From the NCBI GenBank assembly GCA_963819635.1, contig CAWFWX010000003.1, forward strand, positions 806,001-870,000: a DNA stretch of 64,000 bases, in the 5' to 3' direction. Each line of letters starts with the position of its first letter. Positions within the stretch are counted from its first letter, which is position 1. The DNA is from JACVRW01 sp963819635 (GTDB lineage: Bacteria > Actinomycetota > Thermoleophilia > Solirubrobacterales > Thermoleophilaceae). The notes under the pieces were generated by a model. It did not search any database, had not been told where the DNA came from, and saw nothing but the letters and a program-made list of their open reading frames with translations. Position numbers and translations under genes: made by a program. Below, in pieces: positions 1 through 6,878 of this stretch.

Positions 1-58
1 GGATGCGCTCGATGTCGTCGCGCGAGAGGTCGTCGACGGACAGCAGGTGCGGGTGCAT
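1..58 (-). CDS. pyrB: Aspartate carbamoyltransferase, N-terminal fragment cut by window edge
   Basis: Reading leftwards from 58, the sequence opens with ATG and encodes MHPHLLSVDDLSRDDIERI, which matches the usual N-terminus of the PyrB catalytic chain (carbamoyl phosphate + aspartate to carbamoyl aspartate, pyrimidine pathway). Only 19 codons are present. Its ATG shares one base with the TGA of pyrR, so the two are translationally coupled. The pyrR-pyrB order is the usual pyr operon start in Gram-positive bacteria. The call rests on this short N-terminus plus the neighbour. Confidence 0.8.
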   Translation of the reverse strand, partial: MHPHLLSVDDLSRDDIERI

Positions 59-615
59 CAGATCGTCTCCTCCAGCTGGGCGGCGGCGTCGATCGCCACC
101 TCGTCGATCCCGTCTATCTCCTCGACCCGCACGTTGACCCGCTCGCCGCGGGCGGTCGGCAGGTTCTTGCCGACGTAGTCCGGCCGGATCGGCAGCTCGC
201 GGTGGCCGCGGTCCGCAAGCACCGCCAGCTGGACACGGCTCGGGCGGCCGTAGTCGAAGAGTGCGTCTATCGCGGCGCGCACGGTGCGGCCGGTGTAGAG
301 CACGTCGTCGACCAGGACGACGGTGGTGTCCGCCACCGGGAAGTCGATGTGCGTCGAGTGGACGACGGGCTGGTAGTCCGCGCCGCGGATGCCCACGTCG
401 TCGCGGTAGAAGCTGATGTCGATGTCGCCGAGCGGCACGGGCTCGCCGACGAGCTCCGCCACCAGGTCGCGCAGCCGCGCGGCCAGGACCGCGCCGCGAC
501 GGTGAATGCCCACGACCGCGACGCCCTCGTCCCCTGTCTTCTCGACGATCTCGTGTGCGATTCGCACCAGCGTGCGCCGCACGTCATCACGGTCCAGGAC
601 CGTCTTCTCGCTCAC
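58..615 (-). CDS. pyrR: PyrR bifunctional pyrimidine regulator / uracil phosphoribosyltransferase
   Basis: A 185-residue PRTase-fold protein. The PRPP loop VVLVDDVLYTGRT is visible in the middle, with the GIHRRGA segment before it and the LPIRPDYVGKNLPT segment near the C-terminus, all typical of PyrR. The family binds pyr mRNA when UMP or UTP is high and also has uracil phosphoribosyltransferase activity. I place the start at the GTG at 615 rather than at the in-frame GTG at 639, because an AGGAAGGGG Shine-Dalgarno lies 7 bases before 615 and a PyrR-binding loop covers 632-645. First gene of the pyr operon; it overlaps pyrB by one base. Confidence 0.93.
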   Translation of the reverse strand: MSEKTVLDRDDVRRTLVRIAHEIVEKTGDEGVAVVGIHRRGAVLAARLRDLVAELVGEPVPLGDIDISFYRDDVGIRGADYQPVVHSTHIDFPVADTTVVLVDDVLYTGRTVRAAIDALFDYGRPSRVQLAVLADRGHRELPIRPDYVGKNLPTARGERVNVRVEEIDGIDEVAIDAAAQLEETI

Positions 616-631
616 TTCACCGCCCCTTCCT

Positions 632-645
632 GGCCTCACCGGACC
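632..645 (-). promoter_or_regulatory. PyrR-binding RNA loop in the pyrR leader
   Basis: The transcript reads GGTCCGGTGAGGCC here. It fits the PyrR anti-antiterminator consensus (ARUCCNGNGAGGYU) at every internal position. The outermost A-U pair is replaced by G-C, so the stem, the bulged U and the GGUGA loop are preserved. It ends 2 bases before the AGGAAGGGG ribosome binding site of pyrR, and no terminator hairpin is visible. This arrangement suggests PyrR blocks translation, as reported for mycobacterial PyrR, rather than acting by attenuation. The regulatory mechanism is inferred. Confidence 0.72.
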
Positions 646-691
646 GGGTTAAAGGAACCGCGGCGAGACTAGCACCCGGGGTCGGACGCCT

Positions 692-710
692 TCTTAGTGA
701 CACGCTAAGA
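692..710. promoter_or_regulatory. Inverted repeat TCTTAG-N7-CTAAGA between divergent genes
   Basis: A perfect 6-base inverted repeat with a 7-base spacer lies in the roughly 118-base region between pyrR (leftward) and a small gene (rightward). It could be an operator or part of a leader hairpin. No clear -35/-10 pair was recognised around it. Confidence 0.3.
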
Positions 711-733
711 GAACACCGCTACTGTGGGTCCAG

Positions 734-1030
734 ATGACCCCCGAGCGCTCACAGGCATACGGCCGGCTCATGAAGGTCGTCTCCGCCACCGGCGAGGGCG
801 CCCTCGAGCCCGCCGAGCAGGCGATCGTCCGCGAGGCCGGCGACGCCATGTTCTTCTGCGAGGACATCGCGCTCGACGACGATGCGCGCGACTCCCTGGC
901 GCGCGTGAGCGACCTCGCGGGCGAGCTGGTCGGCGCCGAGCGCTGGGACCCCGAGCTCGCCGAGCAGGTGCTCCAGGATCTCGAGGCCTGCGGGCCTCCG
1001 CAGCTGGTGCGCCTCGGCCACTCTCACTGA
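734..1030 (+). CDS. Small hypothetical protein, 98 residues
   Basis: Soluble, acidic and Ala/Glu-rich, with no signal peptide or membrane segment. It looks mostly helical: the first third (QAYGRLMKVV... LEPAEQAIVREAGDAMF) and the middle (RVSDLAGELV) form amphipathic stretches. It has one Cys in FFCEDIAL and one in EACGPP. I do not recognise the family. It is divergent from pyrR and is followed at once by a palindrome that may end its transcript. Codon use matches the neighbours, so it is probably a real gene. Confidence 0.55.
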   Translation: MTPERSQAYGRLMKVVSATGEGALEPAEQAIVREAGDAMFFCEDIALDDDARDSLARVSDLAGELVGAERWDPELAEQVLQDLEACGPPQLVRLGHSH

Positions 1031-1035
1031 TCGCG

Positions 1036-1052
1036 ACGTCTGTTACAGACGT
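1036..1052. terminator. Palindrome ACGTCTG-TTA-CAGACGT after the small gene
   Basis: A perfect 7-base inverted repeat with a 3-base loop starts 5 bases after a stop codon and is followed by TTTA. It could be a weak intrinsic terminator for the upstream gene, or an operator for the zinc-ribbon gene that begins 34 bases downstream. The T tract is short. Confidence 0.4.
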
Positions 1053-1086
1053 TTAGCGTCCACCGGACACGGAAAATTGCCGGGGG

Positions 1087-1290
1087 ATGGACACTTTGGG
1101 GTACGCCGTGTGTGAACAGTGCGCATTTCTGCGCGCCTTCGGACGCACGGCCTCAGGCACCCAGGCGCCCAAGCGCTGCCCCGCATGCGGCCACCCCATC
1201 CAGGTGCACGGCCGCCGCGAGCGCTTTCCGTCGGCGTACGTGAGCCGGACCTCGCGCAAGCTGCACGGCACGCCCCCGCTGACGACCTGA
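1087..1290 (+). CDS. Small zinc-ribbon protein
   Basis: 67 residues containing two CxxC-type knuckles, CEQC (residues 9-12) and CPAC (residues 32-35), spaced as in rubredoxin-like zinc ribbons. A basic C-terminal tail (RRERFPSAYVSRTSRK) could bind nucleic acid. A G-rich Shine-Dalgarno (GGGGG) directly precedes the ATG. No enzymatic domain is present. It converges on the nucleotide-sugar dehydrogenase with a 7-base gap. A structural or nucleic-acid-binding role is plausible but not shown. Confidence 0.6.
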   Translation: MDTLGYAVCEQCAFLRAFGRTASGTQAPKRCPACGHPIQVHGRRERFPSAYVSRTSRKLHGTPPLTT

Positions 1291-1297
1291 CGGCCTC

Positions 1298-2545
1298 CTA
1301 GAGGCGCACGAGGTTCGGAGCCCGAATTCCGCGAGTGACGCCGCGGAAGTCAACGACGAGTGGCGCGAGCCGAACGAGCGCCTCGGCGTCAAGATTCGGA
1401 TGCGCGGTCAGGATCGCGACCGCGTCGGCGTCGGTGATCGCGTCCGCGAGCGGCAGCGAGGCGAGACCGAACTCGGTGAGCTCCGGCACGTACTCGTCGT
1501 GGTAGACGAGCTCAGCGCCGCGCTCGGCGAGCAGCCTCATGACCTTGACGGTCGGTGACTCCCGCATGTCGCCGACACCGGCCTTGTAGGACACGCCTAC
1601 GATCGCGACCCGAGAGCCCTTGAGCGGCTTCTCGTGGTCGTTCAGCGCGCGGGCGATCTTCTCGACGCAGAAGTACGGCATCGCTTGATTGACCTCACCG
1701 GCGAGTTCGATGAACTCCGTGGGCTGGTCGAACTCGCGCGCCCGCCAAGCGAGATAGAAGGGGTCGACCGGGAGGCAGTGGCCGCCGAGTCCGGGCCCTG
1801 GCTTGAACGACATGAAGCCGTAGGGCTTGGTCGCCGCCGCTTCGACGACCTCCCAGACGTCGATCTTCATGCTGTCGCACAGGATCGCGAGCTCGTTCAC
1901 AAGCGCGATGTTCACCGAGCGGAAGATGTTCTCGAGCAGCTTCGTCAGCTCCGCCACCTCCGGCGTCGACACCGCGACGACCGAGTCGCAGACCTGCTCG
2001 TAGAGCTCAACCGCGCGCTGCCTGCAGGCGTCGGTCAATCCGCCGACGATCTTCGGCGTCGTCCGAAGTGTGTAGTCCGTCCGGCCCGGGTCGATGCGCT
2101 CGGGCGAGAAGGCGACGTTGAAGTCGACGCCGGCGGCGAGGCCGGATTCCTCGAGCAGCGGTGCCAGCCGCTCACGCGTCGTCCCGGGATAGGTGGTCGA
2201 CTCGAGCACCACCAGCTGACCCTCCTGGAGGACGCGGCCGAGGGCGGCTGCCGCCGAGGTGAGGGCGCCGAGGTCTGGCTCGCGGTTCGCTGTGAGCGGG
2301 GTCGGGACGGCGATGATGACCGCGTCGCACGCGGCCAGGTCGGCGTAGCGCGCCGACGCCCGCAGTCGCGGCCCTACGGCCACGACCCGCTCGGATGAGA
2401 CGTCCTCGATGTAGCTCGTTCCCTCGGCGAGCGCGGCGAGCTTGCGGTGGTCTGTCTCGACGCCCACGACGTCGTGCCCCGCTTCGCCGAACGCGACCGC
2501 GAGCGGGAGACCGACATAGCCAAGTCCGATTACCCCGACTTTCAC
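1298..2545 (-). CDS. UDP-sugar 6-dehydrogenase (UDP-GlcNAc/UDP-glucose dehydrogenase family)
   Basis: 415 residues with the full three-domain layout: N-terminal NAD Rossmann motif GVIGLGYVGLP (residues 4-14), a central helical domain, and the catalytic loop GPGLGGHCLPVDP with Cys257. The C-terminal UDP-binding domain contains SRVAIVGVSYKAGVGDMRESP. The family oxidises C6 of a UDP-sugar in two NAD-dependent steps. The PGPGLGGHCLPVDPFYLAWRA segment and the FSPERIDPG motif resemble WbpA/WecC-type UDP-N-acetylhexosamine dehydrogenases. It probably supplies uronic acid nucleotides for the polysaccharide locus further along the window. Confidence 0.9.
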   Translation of the reverse strand: MKVGVIGLGYVGLPLAVAFGEAGHDVVGVETDHRKLAALAEGTSYIEDVSSERVVAVGPRLRASARYADLAACDAVIIAVPTPLTANREPDLGALTSAAAALGRVLQEGQLVVLESTTYPGTTRERLAPLLEESGLAAGVDFNVAFSPERIDPGRTDYTLRTTPKIVGGLTDACRQRAVELYEQVCDSVVAVSTPEVAELTKLLENIFRSVNIALVNELAILCDSMKIDVWEVVEAAATKPYGFMSFKPGPGLGGHCLPVDPFYLAWRAREFDQPTEFIELAGEVNQAMPYFCVEKIARALNDHEKPLKGSRVAIVGVSYKAGVGDMRESPTVKVMRLLAERGAELVYHDEYVPELTEFGLASLPLADAITDADAVAILTAHPNLDAEALVRLAPLVVDFRGVTRGIRAPNLVRL

Positions 2546-2587
2546 GCGACACCAACGTGGGTGACCCGCCAGAACTTTGCCGGCCGG

Positions 2588-3541
2588 CTAGGCGACCGGC
2601 TCACGCTCCGGCGGGCGGTCCGATGCCCTGATGTGCATGGGCTCGCCTCGCTCCGGGAAGGGGATCTCGACGCGGTCGAAGTCGCGCGGCACGATCACGT
2701 TCTCGAAGGCGCTGCGGGCCTCGTCGCGGACCTGTCCGCCGGCGTAGCGAGGGGAGATATGGGTCAGGGCGAGCATCCGCACCTCGGCCGCCGCCGCCAG
2801 CTCGGCCGCCTGGGCCGCGGTCGAGTGGCGTGTCTCCGCCGCCCGCTCCGCGTCCTCCTCCATGAAGGTCGCCTCGTGCACGAGCAGATCGGCCTCCCAG
2901 GCCACGAGGCGGGTCATCTCGCAGGGCGCGGTGTCGCCGGTGAGGACCAATTTGCGGCCGCGGCGCGCCTCCCCCATCACCTGATCGGGCCGCACCCCGT
3001 CGACCTCCTCGCCGCTCTGCAGGCGCCCGAAGTCGGGGCCCGGCCGCACGCCGAGCTCGCGCGCGCGGACGGGATCGAACTCCCCCGGCCGCGGCGCCTC
3101 GACGATCGCGTAGCCGAGCCCGGGCCCGCCGTGATCGACGTCGAACGCGGCGATCCGGTAGCCGTCCCGCTCGAGCTCGTCGTTGCCCTCGAGCTCGACG
3201 AGCCGCACGCGGAAGCTGAGGCGGCCGATCACCGGAGAGAGCAGGTCGTAGACGCGCGCGAGGCCGCGCGGGCCGTAGACGACGAGATCCCGCTCGCGCT
3301 GGCGTAGCCCGAACGTCTTCAGCATCCCCGGCAGGCCGAGCACGTGGTCGGCGTGGAAGTGGGTGATGAAGAGCTCCTCGAGCTCGATCAGCCCGACCGA
3401 CTTCATGAGCTGCCGCTGCGTCCCCTCGCCGCAGTCGATCAGCAGCCGATCGCCGCCGCGCCGCACGAGCGTGGCCGGTAGCCCGCGCCGCGGGCTGGGC
3501 GACGAGCCGGCTGTGCCGAGGAAGAGGACGTCGAGGTCCAT
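2588..3541 (-). CDS. rnz: Ribonuclease Z (tRNA 3'-end endonuclease)
   Basis: 317-residue metallo-beta-lactamase-fold nuclease. The zinc motif HFHADH (residues 61-66) follows the typical N-terminus LGTAGSSPSPRRGLPATLV. Later metal ligands are seen in LTGDTAPC, LVHEATF and LTHISPRY. RNase Z cuts tRNA precursors after the discriminator base. That fits this genome, where the tRNA-Arg nearby does not encode CCA. It lies 4 bases after the nucleotidyltransferase gene, so it may share its transcript. Confidence 0.92.
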   Translation of the reverse strand: MDLDVLFLGTAGSSPSPRRGLPATLVRRGGDRLLIDCGEGTQRQLMKSVGLIELEELFITHFHADHVLGLPGMLKTFGLRQRERDLVVYGPRGLARVYDLLSPVIGRLSFRVRLVELEGNDELERDGYRIAAFDVDHGGPGLGYAIVEAPRPGEFDPVRARELGVRPGPDFGRLQSGEEVDGVRPDQVMGEARRGRKLVLTGDTAPCEMTRLVAWEADLLVHEATFMEEDAERAAETRHSTAAQAAELAAAAEVRMLALTHISPRYAGGQVRDEARSAFENVIVPRDFDRVEIPFPERGEPMHIRASDRPPEREPVA

Positions 3542-3545
3542 GGGC

Positions 3546-4058
3546 CTATGTTGACTCGCGAGCCTCGCGACCGAGATCTTCCTCGGTCGCAGCGAGGGCG
3601 CGGATGTCCTCCAGGTCCTGTTCTCGACCCGCTGCGCGCTTCATCCGGATGAGATCATCGAGGCCGACCACGGCCAGCGTCACGCCCTCGAGATCGATGA
3701 CGAGCGCCCGTTCGCGGAGCGCGGTGTAATCCGCCGGCAGGCCGGCCGTCGAATCGACGTTGAGCACGTCGAGGCGGCCGTGATCCGTCATCAGAGGGAC
3801 GAGGCTCGCTCGCCTGAGCAGGTGCGGGTCGCCCACGTTCACCGGCCGGGTCGAGCGGAAGAGCCGGGCGCCCATCGACACGAGCGCCTCCCCGAGCCGA
3901 CTCAGGTTCGCGAGGTCGGGTCGGGGCACGATGTCGAGATCCACCGTTCCGCGCCGGAAGCCGTGCGCCTGGACCGCGAGGCCGCCCACGACGATGTAGT
4001 CGACGCCGTGCTCGGCGAGCACCCTGAACAGCGCTCGCGCGTCGAGCACCTCATCCAT
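3546..4058 (-). CDS. Nucleotidyltransferase-fold protein paired with an HTH gene
   Basis: 170 residues. It opens with an MNT/AbiEii-like nucleotidyltransferase core: a GGLAVQAHGF loop followed by the DLDIV acidic pair, and a C-terminal DDLIRMKRAAGREQDLEDI segment typical of DUF6036-like proteins that pair with an XRE gene. The start was set at the ATG at 4058, which overlaps the upstream HTH gene by 8 bases; a longer frame to 4175 would run through that gene. Such HTH-NTase pairs include type IV toxin-antitoxin and defence modules as well as uncharacterised regulators. Function here is unknown. Confidence 0.75.
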   Translation of the reverse strand: MDEVLDARALFRVLAEHGVDYIVVGGLAVQAHGFRRGTVDLDIVPRPDLANLSRLGEALVSMGARLFRSTRPVNVGDPHLLRRASLVPLMTDHGRLDVLNVDSTAGLPADYTALRERALVIDLEGVTLAVVGLDDLIRMKRAAGREQDLEDIRALAATEEDLGREAREST

Positions 4059-4416
4059 CGCGCGCAGCGCGCCCTGCCGCCACGAGCTCCTCGCCGAGCT
4101 CGTTGAAAGCGAGGCCGTTCGCGAGTCGGGCGGCGGGCGAAAGGCTGCGTTGCTCGAGCAGATCCCATGCGTCATAACGACCGGGCAGCGGGGCGCTCTC
4201 CAGCACCGGCTGCTCCCCCATGACGAGCAGCAGCAGCCGGAGCCGCGACCAGGTGACCTCCTCGGCGCCGCTCTCGATGCGGGCGATCGCGCTCTGGCTC
4301 GTTCCGGCCCGATGCGCGAGGCGTCGCTGGCTCAAACCGTGTGCCAGACGCCGTTCCTTGATCAGTTCGCCGGGATTCACGATACCGGATACGGTATCAA
4401 AGAGGTACGAGCTCAC
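4051..4416 (-). CDS. XRE-family helix-turn-helix regulator
   Basis: About 121 residues. An N-terminal Cro/CI-type HTH (ERRLAHGLSQRRLAHRAG then TSQSAIARIESG) is followed by a helical region. The GTG at 4416 overlaps the end of the phosphoesterase gene by 20 bases. A second in-frame GTG at 4380 would start the protein just before the HTH and leave an 18-base palindrome directly upstream. It is coupled to the nucleotidyltransferase, so it probably acts as the pair's transcriptional repressor/antitoxin-like partner; this is inferred from gene order. Confidence 0.8.
   Translation of the reverse strand: MSSYLFDTVSGIVNPGELIKERRLAHGLSQRRLAHRAGTSQSAIARIESGAEEVTWSRLRLLLLVMGEQPVLESAPLPGRYDAWDLLEQRSLSPAARLANGLAFNELGEELVAAGRAARDG
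4381..4398. promoter_or_regulatory. Palindrome GATACCG-GATA-CGGTATC, candidate operator of the HTH gene
   Basis: A perfect 7-base inverted repeat with a 4-base spacer, the size of a typical XRE operator. It sits at the stop of the phosphoesterase and immediately before the alternative GTG start (4380) of the HTH gene. Autoregulation is an inference. Confidence 0.45.
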
Positions 4417-4888
4417 ACCGGGCTGAGCCCTCCGCGACGCGGATCAGCCCCATGGTGTGCGCGGGCGCGCGGCGGCGCTCCGTCGGGCTCCCGGGGTTGA
4501 GGATCTGGAACCCGTCCGGCGCCTGCTCGTGGAGCGGCATGTGCGAGTGGCCGAACACGACGACCTCCGCCCGCTCGCCGAACTGGCGCCGCATCCGCTC
4601 GAGCCGCCCCACGCGCGGGCCGGCGTCGTGGAGCATCGCGATGCGGACGCCCTCGGCCTCCACGATGCGCTCCTCGGGCAGCAGACGACGGAGCTCCGCG
4701 CTGTCCACGTTGCCGTGGACGCCCATGACCGGCGGGCCGATCGCCTCGAGCTCGCGCAGCACCGAGAGGGTCGAGAAGTCGCCCGCGTGCAGCAGGAGAT
4801 CCGCCCCCGCGATCCGCTCCACGCACGCGTCCGGGAGCCGCCGGGCGCCCCGCGGGAGGTGCGTGTCGGATATGACGGCGATCAACAT
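4397..4888 (-). CDS. YfcE/MJ0936-type metallophosphoesterase
   Basis: 163 residues with the compact calcineurin-like fold of the YfcE/Vps29 group. Metal-binding motifs appear in order: SDTH (residues 7-10), HAGDFS, HGNVD, a HDAG segment and GHSHMP, ending with NPGSPTERR. These enzymes are Mn-dependent phosphodiesterases with poorly known physiological substrates. The gene overlaps the HTH regulator downstream, so the HTH, nucleotidyltransferase and RNase Z genes may be co-transcribed with it. It diverges from the tRNA gene. Confidence 0.88.
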   Translation of the reverse strand: MLIAVISDTHLPRGARRLPDACVERIAGADLLLHAGDFSTLSVLRELEAIGPPVMGVHGNVDSAELRRLLPEERIVEAEGVRIAMLHDAGPRVGRLERMRRQFGERAEVVVFGHSHMPLHEQAPDGFQILNPGSPTERRRAPAHTMGLIRVAEGSARCELVPL

Positions 4889-4913
4889 CCCGGCACTACA
4901 CTGACCACCCCCG

Positions 4914-4986
<73 letters not shown>

Positions 4987-5025
4987 TCGCGCCGCGTTCC
5001 GCCGCCTCCGCGGCGATGATGTAGG

Positions 5026-5079
5026 GGGGCCGGAAACCCAAGGAACACACGTCGCAGGGGTGTTCGGGAAACCGGCCCC
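5026..5079. repeat. Inverted repeat GGGGCCGG ... CCGGCCCC downstream of the tRNA
   Basis: Two perfect 8-base arms (5026-5033 and 5072-5079) are separated by 38 bases. They lie in the 177-base stretch between the tRNA and the DksA-like remnant, where no convincing gene is seen. It could fold in the tRNA read-through transcript; no function is assigned. Confidence 0.3.
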
Positions 5080-5163
5080 GTCGCGGCATATACCCAGAAG
5101 CGGGAAGGCGACGCCCCTTGTTCGGGGGACTGGCGCCGGGAGCGCCTGACTAATCTCGCCTGA

Positions 5164-5391
5164 GTCGGGTTCGGGAAGCGCATAGGCGACGGCACCAGCG
5201 AGGCGATCAGCCGGCGTAACGAGATCGGCGTCGGGAACAGCCTCCTCGTGACCGAGGAGAAGCTGCGCCGCGCTCTCGCGAAGCTCGACGAGGGCACTTA
5301 CGGCAGCTGCGACAGCTGCGGCGGGCCGATCGCACCGGGTCGCCTCGAGGCCGCGCCGGAGAGCTCGATCTGCATCGACTGCGCGCGCTGA
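5164..5391 (+). pseudogene. TraR/DksA-type zinc-finger protein, N-terminally truncated or stop-interrupted
   Basis: The frame encodes GFGKRIGDGTSEAISRRNEI, then EEKLRRALAKLDEGTYGSCDSCGG and ends SSICIDCAR. This is the C4 zinc finger (CDSC...CIDC) and second helix of the TraR/DksA family, which modulates RNA polymerase. Normal members have about 110-120 residues with a first coiled-coil helix. Here an in-frame TGA at 5161 follows a sequence reading TNLA, where the family usually continues, and no ATG or good start lies upstream. A GTG at 5248 could make a 47-residue protein holding only the finger. Decay, a sequencing error and a true mini-protein remain possible. Confidence 0.6.
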
Positions 5392-5407
5392 TCCGTGGAA
5401 GCCGCTG

Positions 5408-6016
5408 CTAGCCGATCGTGAACGAGTTCGTGCGGCGCACCTTCCGACCGGAAGGGGCGGTGGCCGTCAGGGTTCCCTGGTACCTGCCCCGCCGGAGGCG
5501 CCGGATCCTCAGCCCGTGCTCTCCGGGCGCGAGGTTGCCGCGGCGAACGGTTCGGCGCGAAGGTCCCTTCAGGCGGTAGATCACGCTGGCACCGGCATTG
5601 AGGCGGAAGCTGACCCTGACCGCGCGCCCGCTCCTTCTCGTAGCGAGCGAGGCGACCAGCGGCGACCCGTTGCCACCGCCCCGCACCTCCACCACGCCCC
5701 TCATGAAGTCCTGGTGCGGGATGCAGACGTACTGGTAGCGCCCGGGCTTCGTGAAGACGTACGTGAAGGTGGTGCCGGCGGGGTTCGTGCCGCTCGGGGC
5801 CGAGTTCCAGCTCTCGGCCTGCCCGCTCAGGCTCGTGCTGGTGTGCCCCGCAGCGGTGAACTCCCACGTGACCGAGTCGCCGACTGCGACCGTCGTCTCC
5901 TGAGGACGGAACTGAAAGTCGCCGGCATCGACTGTCCAGTCGCGAGCCGACGCGGCCGGCGCGAGCACCAGCGGGGCCGCGACGGCGAGCGCGGTTAGCA
6001 GCCGCTTCATTCGCAT
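5408..6016 (-). CDS. Secreted plastocyanin-like cupredoxin with basic C-terminal domain
   Basis: 202 residues. A classical signal peptide ends near ASA (residues 21-24). The cupredoxin domain (about 26-112) keeps all type 1 copper ligands: His58 (AGHTS) and the Cys98/His101/Met105 cluster in YVCIPHQDFMRG. It should be a periplasmic or cell-wall electron carrier. About 85 further residues, very rich in Arg and Ser and ending NSFTIG, form a beta-like domain often seen fused to secreted proteins in this group. It diverges from the hydrolase-like gene; the two ATGs at 6016 and 6010 are both possible starts. Confidence 0.88.
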   Translation of the reverse strand: MRMKRLLTALAVAAPLVLAPAASARDWTVDAGDFQFRPQETTVAVGDSVTWEFTAAGHTSTSLSGQAESWNSAPSGTNPAGTTFTYVFTKPGRYQYVCIPHQDFMRGVVEVRGGGNGSPLVASLATRRSGRAVRVSFRLNAGASVIYRLKGPSRRTVRRGNLAPGEHGLRIRRLRRGRYQGTLTATAPSGRKVRRTNSFTIG

Positions 6017-6062
6017 TAGCCGGTACTTAGCCCGCTGGGAGCGCGATCAAACACCGAGGCTC

Positions 6063-6872
6063 GTGGCGGGTACCGTCCTGCGCGTGCCGGCGATCGAGCG
6101 GCCCGACGACATCGTGATCCATTGGGAGGGCGTGGGCGAGGGACCCGTCGTCCTGATCGTCCACCAGCTCCTATGGAGCTATCCGCAGGTCTATGCCGAC
6201 CTGATCGACGATCTCGCCCGCGATCACCTGGTCGTGACCTATGACCCGCGCGGCTGCGGCTCCTCGAGCCGGCGCGGGCCCTACGACACGGAGACGGATG
6301 CCGGCGACCTCGTGGCGCTCGCGGAGGCCACCGGAGGAGCGGCCGTCGCGCTCGCCGTCGGCTACGGATACAACCTCGCGGTCCGCGTTGCCGCGCGCCG
6401 GCCTGACCTCATCTCCGCCCTCGTCACCGCCCAGCCGGCGGCGGCCGCCCTCCTGCCGCGGCACGAGCTCAAGGAGACCGGCGTGATCGCGGCGTCCGAC
6501 TCGGTCATGGAGATGCTGATTCAGATGCTGCGCACCGAGCCCCGCTCCGCCCTGCGAACGGTGCTGGCGGCGACGAATCCGGACCTCGAGGAGCACGAGC
6601 TGAAGGAGCGCCTCGAACGCGTGGTCGAGTACATCTCGCCGGAGGCCGGGCGTGACCGGGCCCAGGCCTGGGTCGCGGACGATCCGACCGAGCACACGAC
6701 GGCGCTCGGTGACCGTCTCACGATCATCCACAGCGGCGCCGAACCGCTGTTCGAGGGCACGCTGGCAACGCGCGTCACCGAGCTCCATCCCGAGGCGCGC
6801 GTCGAACAGCTCGAGGGCGGCCCGATCTCGAATCCCGCCGCGATAGCCGCGCGGATCCGGGCCGCACGCTGA
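6063..6872 (+). CDS. Alpha/beta-hydrolase-fold protein with degenerate catalytic site
   Basis: 269 residues with the alpha/beta hydrolase order: strand VVLIVHQ, DPRGCGSS after strand 4, a nucleophile-elbow position at about 100-104, and C-terminal strands LTIIHSG and ARVEQLEGG. The elbow reads GYGYN, so the catalytic Ser is Gly102. The usual His region reads LEGGPISNP without His. The family's esterase or haloperoxidase chemistry therefore looks impossible, and a binding or structural role is more likely. GTG start at 6063. It lies 6 bases before the TPR-methyltransferase, suggesting co-expression. Confidence 0.75.
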   Translation: MAGTVLRVPAIERPDDIVIHWEGVGEGPVVLIVHQLLWSYPQVYADLIDDLARDHLVVTYDPRGCGSSSRRGPYDTETDAGDLVALAEATGGAAVALAVGYGYNLAVRVAARRPDLISALVTAQPAAAALLPRHELKETGVIAASDSVMEMLIQMLRTEPRSALRTVLAATNPDLEEHELKERLERVVEYISPEAGRDRAQAWVADDPTEHTTALGDRLTIIHSGAEPLFEGTLATRVTELHPEARVEQLEGGPISNPAAIAARIRAAR

Positions 6873-6878
6873 CCTCGA

